A stretch of DNA of 5,057 bases, taken from an uncultured Clostridia bacterium. Lineage in GTDB: Bacteria; Bacillota; Clostridia; Christensenellales; DTU072. Under the pieces are notes generated by a model, which was given only the letters and a program-made list of their open reading frames with translations, was not told the origin of the DNA and did not search any database. Numbering within the stretch: the first letter of the stretch is position 1; each line of letters opens with the position of its first letter. The stretch covers positions 1 to 5,057 of the forward strand of contig CALVOD010000098.1 in assembly GCA_944350065.1 (NCBI GenBank), in the 5' to 3' direction. A program made the translations under genes and the position numbers. This document shows, one piece after another, positions 1 to 5,057 of the stretch.

Positions 1-134
1 ATCGCTATGAGCAAAACGCCTATCACGGTCACGATTATGTTGAGCATTCCCGCGCGGAATACGCAACAAAGTATGCCGATTATAATGAGCGAGATCGCGG
101 TGATCGCCGTGCTGTCGGGTATTCTTCTAGTCAT
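1..134 (-). CDS. Small hydrophobic membrane protein, N-terminal 44 residues only (3' end outside window)
   Basis: The reading frame starts at an ATG two bases after the stop of the carB-dapF-like fusion and stays open to the left edge, so only the N-terminus is visible. It begins MTRRIPDSTA and is then almost entirely hydrophobic, with two likely membrane helices at about residues 11-26 and 31-44 separated by a short CVFRAGM turn. The pattern of short helices with glycines near their ends recalls DUF308/HdeD-like small membrane proteins, but 44 residues are too few to assign a family. The only Shine-Dalgarno-like element is a weak AGG (143-145) eight bases before the ATG, so translation may depend on coupling to the preceding gene. 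The 2-nt spacing implies co-transcription with carA-carB. I do not know its function, and a role in carbamoyl phosphate metabolism is not implied by position alone. Confidence 0.6.
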   Translation of the reverse strand, partial: MTRRIPDSTAITAISLIIIGILCCVFRAGMLNIIVTVIGVLLIA

Positions 135-136
135 GA

Positions 137-3100
137 TTACAACCTGATCACGCCTTCGAACACGAGGTTCGCGCTTGACGTCATTACTACTCTTTCGCCG
201 TCGTAATTGACCACCACGTCGCCGCCGCGCGTCTTGACGGTAACGTCCGCGCCGCGTTCGCAATAGCCGTTAAGGACCGCCGCCACCACAGCCGCGCACG
301 CCCCCGTGCCCGAAGCGAGAACTTCGCCGTTGGCGCGCTCCCACACGCGCAGTTTAAGAGTATTCGGATTGACGACGCGCACGAATTCCGCGTTCACCCT
401 GTCGGGGAAGAAGGGCGCGTATTCGAATGCCGTGCCCGTTTTCGCAAGATCCACGTCGTCCACCCTGTCCACGAACGTCACCATGTGCGGGTTGCCGAGC
501 GAAAGGCAGGTGACGCGATACTCCTTACCGCGCAATTTGACCGCTCTGTCTATCACGCTGTCGCCTTCGAGCGAGCAGGGAATGTCCTTCGGCGCAAGTA
601 CGGGCTTGCCCATATCCGCGCTCGTTCCCGAAACCTTACCGTCCGAAAGGAACAACGTAAGCTGCCTTATCCCCGAAAGAGTCTCTATCGTCATGGTCGT
701 TTTCGGAACTATGCCGTTGTCGTAGAGGAATTTGCCGGAGCATATAAGCGAAGTACCCGAAGTTCTGCCGTCGCTTCCGTCCTTATTGTATATCTCCATT
801 TTCGCGTCGGCAACGTCGGACTTCCCTATCACCGCGAGCCCGTTACTGCCTATTCCGAAGTTGCGGTCCGAAAACAGTATCGCCATACTCTCCGGGCATA
901 CTATTTCGCCGTTGAAATTGTTGAGATATACGCCGTCGTTGCCTAAAGACTGCATTTTGACGAAGTTTATCTTCAGCTTTTCTTTACGCATTTTGTTAAG
1001 GTTGACGAGCTCCGTGTTGCGCTCCGTGAACCTCGACGCCAATATGTCCGCAAGCGCGTTCGCCGTATCGAGCGAAGTCATGCACGCGATACCCAGTTGC
1101 AACGCGCGGGTACGCAGTTTCGTGTGCGCGTCGATGTACGAACGGGTGTTCGGGCAGGTGTTGACAATAAAATCTATCTTGCCGTCCTCGAGATATTTGT
1201 AAATATCGTCGTCACGGACGAGCACGAAGTCGTTGCCGAGACCTTTGATGGCGTCGGCGGTACCCTTCGTCGCGTATATCGTTACGCCCACGTCCATAAA
1301 TTTCTTGGCGAGCTTCACGGCGTCGTACTTGTCCACGTCGCGCACCGAAATGTATACGCCGCGGTTTTCCTTCTCGCTCTTGAGCTTGAAGCCCGCGGAA
1401 ACGAGCCCTTTGAACAACGCTTCCTGCAAGGTCTTACCTATACCGAGCACTTCGCCCGTCGATTTCATCTCCGGTCCGAGAATGGAGTTGACGTTGCTGA
1501 GCTTCTCGAAAGAGAATACCGGCACCTTCGCGGTAACGTAAGGTATGGTCTTGGCAAGTCCCGTGCCGTAACCCATATCGGCAAGGTTTTCGCCGAGCAT
1601 AATTCTCGTGGCGATATCCACCATCGGAATTCCGGTGACCTTACTAATATAAGGTATCGTGCGCGAAGCGCGGGGATTGACCTCTATTACGTAAAGCTCG
1701 TTCTCGTAAATCACGTATTGGATATTTACGAGTCCGCGCGTTCCCAAAAGCAGCGCGAGACGCGTGGAACAATCCACTATTTTTTCGCGCATGACGTCGT
1801 TGATATTATAAGGAGGATACACCGCTATCGAATCGCCGCTGTGTATTCCCGCGCGCTCCACGTGCTGCATTATGCCCGGCAGAAGCACGTCCTTGCCGTC
1901 GCTTATGACGTCCACTTCGAGCTCCGTTCCCATAAGGTATTTGTCGATGAGCACGGGGTTGTCGATATGCTGCGCGAGGATTATGTTCATATATTCCTCG
2001 ACGTCGAAATCGTTATACGCTATCGTCATGTTCTGTCCGCCGATAACGTAGGAAGGGCGCACGAGCACGGGATACCCGAGTTCGTTGGCTACCGAAACGG
2101 CGTCCTGAATGCTCGTCACGGCAAAGCCCTTGGGGCGTTTGAAATTGACTTTTTCGAGCAGCGCGTCGAAACGCTCCCTGTCCTCCGCGGCGTCTATCGA
2201 GTCGGCGGAAGTGCCCATGACCTTAACGCCTATTCCGTCAAGATGCTTGGTAAGTTTTATCGCGGTCTGCCCGCCGAACGCGACGACCACGCCTATAGGC
2301 TTCTCCACGGCGAGTATGCCGTCGATATCCTCGGGCGTGAGCGGCTCGAAATATAGCCTGTCCGCCACGTCGAAATCGGTGGAAACGGTCTCGGGATTGT
2401 TATTGACTATGGCGACGTCGTAGCCTAATTTCTTTATCGACCAGGCGCAATGCACGCTCGAATAGTCGAATTCTATGCCCTGACCTATTCTGATCGGTCC
2501 CGAGCCCAAAACGAGTATAGTCTTTTTATCCCTGTCTACGTGCTCCAAAGCCTCGTTTTCATCGTCGTACGTAGCGTAGAAATAAGGCGTCTCCGCGTCG
2601 AATTCCGCGGCGCACGTATCGACCATTTTGTATACCGGATTGCGATGAACGGGAACCTTATGTCCGCTTATCCGTTCAATTGCTTTGTCGGTGTAACCGT
2701 AGCGCTTACCCTTGAGATAGCTTTCTTCGTCAATTTCTTTGCCCTCTATTTCCTTCTCGTAATCGACAAGGTTTTTGAGCTTGTTGAGGAAGAATCTGTC
2801 TATACGCGTTATCTCGAATATCCTGTCCAAGGAGATACCTTCCTTGATCGCGCGGAATACGGTGAACAGCCTCAGATCGTCCATGTTCTTCAGCATCGCT
2901 TCGACGTCTTTACCGTCGTAGCCCCCGGCGTTGAGCGTGTCGAGCCCTATCTCCGCGCCGCGAACCGCTTTCATTATCGCGGACTCGAAATTGGCGCCTA
3001 TGCTCATCACCTCTCCGGTCGCCTTCATCTGCGTGCCGAGCGTGCGCGAAGCATATACGAATTTATCGAAGGGCCACTTCGGGAATTTGCACACGATATA

Positions 3101-4153
3101 GTCTATCGCGGGCTCGAAACAGGCGCAGGTCTTGCCCGTCACCTCGTTGGGTATCTCGTCCAACGTGTAGCCGAGCGCTATTTTGGTGGAAACCTTAGCT
3201 ATGGGATAACCGGTAGCCTTGCTCGCGAGCGCTGAGGAACGCGACACGCGGGGGTTGACTTCGATAACGGCGTATTCCATCGAATCGGGATTGAGCGCGT
3301 ACTGGCAGTTACAGCCGCCCACTATGCCGAGCGCCGCCACTATGTCCAAAGAAGCGGAACGCAGCATTTCGTATTCCCTGTCCGAAAGCGTGAGCGCGGG
3401 CGCAACCACTATACTGTCGCCGGTATGCACGCCTACGGGGTCCACGTTCTCCATACTGCACACCGCTATCGCGTTGCCTATAGCGTCGCGCATCGTCTCG
3501 AATTCTATCTCCTTCCAACCGTAAATGTACCTTTCGACAAGCACCTGATGTATCGGGGAAACGTCCAGCCCCGTCGCCGCGACGGTACGGAGCTCCTCCT
3601 CGTTGTACGCAACGCCCCCGCCGTTACCGCCCAGCGTGAACGCCGGTCGTATTATTACGGGATATCCTATGCGCTTAGCAACCGCGAGCGCTTCCGAAAG
3701 CTCGTTGGCTATGTCGGAAGGGATACAGGGCTGCCCTATGCTCTGCATGGTCTCCTTGAAAAGCTCCCTGTCCTCCGCTTTGCATATCGCTTCGGCGTTG
3801 GTGCCTATGAGCCTGCAGTTGTGCGCCTTCAAAAATCCTTCCTTCTCGAGCTGCATCGAAAGAGTAAGTCCCGTCTGTCCGCCCAGCGTACCGAGTATGC
3901 TGTCCGGCTTTTCCTTGACGATTATACGTTTGACCGTTTCCAACGTGAGCGGTTCGAGATATATTTCGTCCGCAAGCGCCTTGTCCGTCATTATCGTGGC
4001 GGGATTGGAGTTGACGAGCACAACCTCTATGCCCGCCGCCTTCAGTACGCGGCAAGCCTGCGTGCCCGCGTAATCGAATTCCGCCGCCTGTCCTATAACT
4101 ATAGGTCCCGAACCTATTACGAGTACCTTTTTTATCCGTTTATCAAGGGGCAT
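137..4153 (-). CDS. carB: Carbamoyl-phosphate synthase large subunit fused to a C-terminal DapF-like domain lacking both catalytic cysteines
   Basis: This 1338-residue protein is about 270 residues longer than a usual CarB (near 1060-1075). Residues 1 to about 1055 are a complete cytoplasmic CarB, which uses two ATP, bicarbonate and ammonia tunnelled from CarA to make carbamoyl phosphate. Both synthetase halves begin with the same signature, GSGPIVIGQ (14-22) and GSGPIRIGQ (550-558), and each ends its ATP-grasp core with EVNPR (298-302 and 824-828). Arg129, Arg169, Glu215 and His243 match active-site residues of E. coli CarB. An MGS-like allosteric domain covers about 930-1050. Residues from about 1060 to the end are a whole DapF fold with Ser1132 and Ser1281 where the family has its two catalytic cysteines. 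The start is the ATG one base after the carA stop, preceded by GGAGG. No stop, frameshift or clear internal start separates the two parts. The CarB assignment is very secure; the activity of the extension is unknown. Confidence 0.97.
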   Translation of the reverse strand: MPLDKRIKKVLVIGSGPIVIGQAAEFDYAGTQACRVLKAAGIEVVLVNSNPATIMTDKALADEIYLEPLTLETVKRIIVKEKPDSILGTLGGQTGLTLSMQLEKEGFLKAHNCRLIGTNAEAICKAEDRELFKETMQSIGQPCIPSDIANELSEALAVAKRIGYPVIIRPAFTLGGNGGGVAYNEEELRTVAATGLDVSPIHQVLVERYIYGWKEIEFETMRDAIGNAIAVCSMENVDPVGVHTGDSIVVAPALTLSDREYEMLRSASLDIVAALGIVGGCNCQYALNPDSMEYAVIEVNPRVSRSSALASKATGYPIAKVSTKIALGYTLDEIPNEVTGKTCACFEPAIDYIVCKFPKWPFDKFVYASRTLGTQMKATGEVMSIGANFESAIMKAVRGAEIGLDTLNAGGYDGKDVEAMLKNMDDLRLFTVFRAIKEGISLDRIFEITRIDRFFLNKLKNLVDYEKEIEGKEIDEESYLKGKRYGYTDKAIERISGHKVPVHRNPVYKMVDTCAAEFDAETPYFYATYDDENEALEHVDRDKKTILVLGSGPIRIGQGIEFDYSSVHCAWSIKKLGYDVAIVNNNPETVSTDFDVADRLYFEPLTPEDIDGILAVEKPIGVVVAFGGQTAIKLTKHLDGIGVKVMGTSADSIDAAEDRERFDALLEKVNFKRPKGFAVTSIQDAVSVANELGYPVLVRPSYVIGGQNMTIAYNDFDVEEYMNIILAQHIDNPVLIDKYLMGTELEVDVISDGKDVLLPGIMQHVERAGIHSGDSIAVYPPYNINDVMREKIVDCSTRLALLLGTRGLVNIQYVIYENELYVIEVNPRASRTIPYISKVTGIPMVDIATRIMLGENLADMGYGTGLAKTIPYVTAKVPVFSFEKLSNVNSILGPEMKSTGEVLGIGKTLQEALFKGLVSAGFKLKSEKENRGVYISVRDVDKYDAVKLAKKFMDVGVTIYATKGTADAIKGLGNDFVLVRDDDIYKYLEDGKIDFIVNTCPNTRSYIDAHTKLRTRALQLGIACMTSLDTANALADILASRFTERNTELVNLNKMRKEKLKINFVKMQSLGNDGVYLNNFNGEIVCPESMAILFSDRNFGIGSNGLAVIGKSDVADAKMEIYNKDGSDGRTSGTSLICSGKFLYDNGIVPKTTMTIETLSGIRQLTLFLSDGKVSGTSADMGKPVLAPKDIPCSLEGDSVIDRAVKLRGKEYRVTCLSLGNPHMVTFVDRVDDVDLAKTGTAFEYAPFFPDRVNAEFVRVVNPNTLKLRVWERANGEVLASGTGACAAVVAAVLNGYCERGADVTVKTRGGDVVVNYDGERVVMTSSANLVFEGVIRL
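140..976 (-). other. DapF-like domain with Ser/Ser in place of the catalytic Cys pair, residues 1060-1338 of the fusion
   Basis: DapF interconverts LL- and meso-diaminopimelate for lysine and peptidoglycan synthesis, using two cysteines as opposed acid and base. At 279 residues this domain is a normal full-length DapF. Recognisable elements in order are KMQSLGND (1066-1073), FGIGSNG (1099-1105), YNKDGS (1122-1127), SLGNPHMV (1218-1225), RVNAEFV (1252-1258), WERANGE (1271-1277), GTGACAAVVAAVLNG (1282-1296) and VFEG (1331-1334). Using H. influenzae DapF numbering from memory, the substrate ligands Asn11, Asn64, Asn157, Asn190, Glu208 and Arg209 correspond to Asn1072, Asn1123, Asn1221, Asn1254, Glu1272 and Arg1273, all kept. 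Cys73 and Cys217 correspond to Ser1132 and Ser1281, and Asn75 of the CGNG loop is Thr1134. Normal epimerase activity is therefore unlikely. A pseudoenzyme, a ligand sensor or a changed chemistry are all possible. Confidence 0.88.
1004..1366 (-). other. CarB MGS-like allosteric domain, residues 930-1050 of the fusion
   Basis: In E. coli this domain binds UMP, IMP and ornithine and sets synthetase activity. Here it runs from RGVYISVRD to about the NTELV segment and ends with the Bacillota-style TSLDTANAL motif (1027-1035). By eye alignment to E. coli CarB, the nucleotide-site residues Lys954, Thr974, Thr977 and Asn1015 correspond to Lys942, Thr962, Thr965 and Asn998. The position of Lys993 is Asp981, Thr1017 is Cys1000, and the loop between is about five residues shorter. 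The DapF-like domain follows directly, so the extension sits at the regulatory end of the enzyme. Confidence 0.75.
1367..2524 (-). other. CarB C-terminal (carbamoyl phosphate) synthetase half, residues 544-929 of the fusion
   Basis: This is the second copy of the ancient CarB duplication and phosphorylates carbamate to carbamoyl phosphate. It repeats the motifs of the first half: GSGPIRIGQ (550-558), FGGQTA (626-631), AEDRE (656-660), LVRPSYVIGGQ (697-707), GIHSGDS (769-775) and EVNPRASRT (824-832). The copies are clearly homologous but diverged, as in all CarB proteins, so this is not a recent repeat. Confidence 0.9.
2954..4153 (-). other. CarB N-terminal (carboxyphosphate) synthetase half, residues 1-400 of the fusion
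   Basis: This half phosphorylates bicarbonate and forms carbamate with ammonia. It holds a pre-ATP-grasp domain with GSGPIVIGQ (14-22) and LGTLGGQTG (87-95), then an ATP-grasp fold with AEDRE (126-130), IIRPAFTLGG (167-176), KEIEFE (214-219), GVHTGDS (241-247) and EVNPRVSRSS (298-307). The spacing matches E. coli CarB to within one residue, and nothing essential looks missing. The segment after it, about residues 401-543, is the variable oligomerisation region. Confidence 0.9.
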
Positions 4154-4154
4154 A

Positions 4155-5057
4155 CTATTTATCCTCCGTCATCCTGCGTATGAATTGCTCGAACAGCCCT
4201 TCCATATCCTTGGGACCCGCGCACGCTTCGGGATGGAATTGCACCGTCTGCGCGTCGAGCTCCGGATATACGACGCCTTCGCAGGTGCCGTCGTTGACGT
4301 TGATATGGCTGACTTTACCCGCTTTGAGCGACGCGCCGTCCACGGCGTAACCGTGATTCTGCGAGGTTATCACCGTTCTGCCGCTTTCGATGTCCTTCAC
4401 CGGTTGGTTGCCGCCGCGGTGACCGTATTTGAGTTTGACGGTCTTGCCGCCCGTGGCGAGCGCCGTAAGCTGGTGCCCTAAGCAAATTCCGAACAGCGGC
4501 TTTTTACCGAGCAAATCTTTGACTATAGCGATAATTTCTTTGTTTTCTGCGGGGTCGCCGGGTCCGTTGGAAAGCATTATTCCGTCCGGATCGTCTTTAA
4601 GCACTTCCTCTGCGGGCGTGAAAGCGGGATAACTCGTCACCGCGCATCCGCGCTTCAGAAGCGACCTTATGATATTGCGCTTGGCGCCGTAATCGTAAAG
4701 CGCCACTCTGCACACCGGCTCGCCTTCGGGTAAATAAAATTCCTTTTTGCTCTCTGTAACCGCCTTAACCGCGTTCACGATGCGGTATTCGGAAAGTTTC
4801 TTGAAATCGACGCTCGAGGGATCGTCCGTCACCGCCGCGTTCATTACGCCCGATTCGCGGATAATCCTCGTAAGGGCGCGCGTGTCCACGCCGCATACGC
4901 CTACCGTACCGTATTTTTTCAAGAAGCTGTCCACGTCGGTGTCCATACGGAAATTGGAAGGCGCTTTGCAGTATTCGCGCACGACGTACGCCTCGGGCCA
5001 CACCTTGTCCGACTCCATATCGTCGTACATTATCCCGTAATTGCCTATCGTGGGGAA
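4155..5057 (-). CDS. carA: Carbamoyl-phosphate synthase small subunit (glutamine amidotransferase), 5' end outside window
   Basis: CarA hydrolyses glutamine and passes ammonia to CarB. The frame is open to the right edge, and the first visible residues, FPTIGNYGI, belong to the conserved N-terminal CarA domain. The ATG at 5030 is therefore internal, and I estimate that 55-60 residues are missing. The visible 300 residues hold the rest of the N-terminal domain (for example GVCGVDTRALTR, visible residues 53-64) and a class I glutamine amidotransferase domain: SNGPGDP (163-169), GICLGHQ with the nucleophile Cys192 (190-196), GHRGGNQP (212-219), SQNHGYAV (232-239) and FHPEA with His275 and Glu277 (274-278). 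The Cys-His-Glu triad is intact. It ends MTEDK and its last codons carry the ribosome binding site of carB, which starts 1 nt after the stop, as expected for subunits made in matched amounts. The leader and any arginine- or pyrimidine-responsive control lie outside the window. Confidence 0.96.
   Translation of the reverse strand, partial: FPTIGNYGIMYDDMESDKVWPEAYVVREYCKAPSNFRMDTDVDSFLKKYGTVGVCGVDTRALTRIIRESGVMNAAVTDDPSSVDFKKLSEYRIVNAVKAVTESKKEFYLPEGEPVCRVALYDYGAKRNIIRSLLKRGCAVTSYPAFTPAEEVLKDDPDGIMLSNGPGDPAENKEIIAIVKDLLGKKPLFGICLGHQLTALATGGKTVKLKYGHRGGNQPVKDIESGRTVITSQNHGYAVDGASLKAGKVSHINVNDGTCEGVVYPELDAQTVQFHPEACAGPKDMEGLFEQFIRRMTEDK
4163..4167 (-). promoter_or_regulatory. Ribosome binding site for carB
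   Basis: The minus strand reads GGAGG here, inside the last codons of carA, with nine bases before the carB ATG at 4153-4151. This spacing and near-perfect anti-16S match fix the carB start and suggest efficient or coupled translation of the two subunits. Confidence 0.85.

Noticed and set aside
311..760. Sequencing or assembly error as the cause of the missing catalytic cysteines
   Set aside because: Each site needs at least two base changes, neighbouring motif residues are also altered, and the frame is intact, so isolated errors are unlikely.
137..991. DapF-like region as a separate gene
   Set aside because: No stop codon separates it from carB and no properly spaced ribosome binding site precedes either candidate ATG, so a fused product is the simpler reading.
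1097..2356. Long plus-strand open frame (419 codons) opposite carB
   Set aside because: It lies wholly antisense to conserved CarB codons, its translation is rich in Arg, His and Val with no recognisable domain, and it is explained by codon bias of the minus-strand gene.
2450..3235. Plus-strand open frame of 261 codons opposite the middle of carB
   Set aside because: It is a shadow of CarB with low-complexity composition and no domain.
544..4153. The two similar halves of CarB as a recent repeat
   Set aside because: This is the ancient internal duplication found in all CarB proteins; the copies are strongly diverged.
3425..4183. Plus-strand open frame of 252 codons spanning the carB start
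   Set aside because: It is antisense to CarB motifs and to the carA-carB joint, has no family resemblance, and is a shadow frame.
5028..5030. ATG as a possible carA start
   Set aside because: The frame is open upstream and encodes FPTIGNYGI, a conserved internal CarA segment, so the true start is outside the window.
1..5057. CRISPR arrays, RNA genes, mobile elements, terminators or promoters
   Set aside because: Genes fill the window with gaps of only 1 and 2 nt, and I saw no repeat arrays, tRNA- or rRNA-like segments, insertion sequence ends, or hairpins followed by T runs.

Overview
The window is a single co-directional block on the minus strand. Its sequences look like those of an uncultured Clostridia-type Bacillota (Firmicutes), judged from the style of the CarA and CarB proteins (for example the TSLDTANAL motif near the CarB end) and a base composition I estimate by eye at about 50% G+C. 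That assignment is an inference and no lineage can be fixed from the sequence alone.

In transcription order, from the right edge to the left, the layout is as follows. (1) carA, the small glutamine amidotransferase subunit of carbamoyl-phosphate synthase, lacks its 5' end because the window edge cuts it. (2) After a 1-nt gap, a 4017-nt reading frame encodes a complete CarB, the large synthetase subunit, continuing without a stop into a full-length diaminopimelate epimerase (DapF)-like domain, 1338 residues in all. (3) After a 2-nt gap comes the start of a small hydrophobic membrane protein that runs off the left edge. There is no intergenic space, so no promoter, terminator or riboswitch can be placed. 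Any control region lies upstream of carA, outside the window.

CarA and the CarB part make carbamoyl phosphate from glutamine, bicarbonate and two ATP, for pyrimidine and arginine synthesis. Their catalytic motifs look intact.

The unusual part is the C-terminal extension. It aligns over its whole length with DapF and keeps most of the residues that hold the substrate, but both catalytic cysteines are serine (Ser1132 and Ser1281 of the fusion), and the first catalytic loop, normally CGNG, reads SGTS. The preceding CarB allosteric domain also departs from the E. coli UMP pocket. A reasonable hypothesis is that the DapF-like domain is no longer an epimerase and serves as a ligand-binding or structural module, or has another chemistry, attached to the regulatory end of carbamoyl-phosphate synthase. 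The sequence shows the fusion and substitutions directly; the function is inferred.
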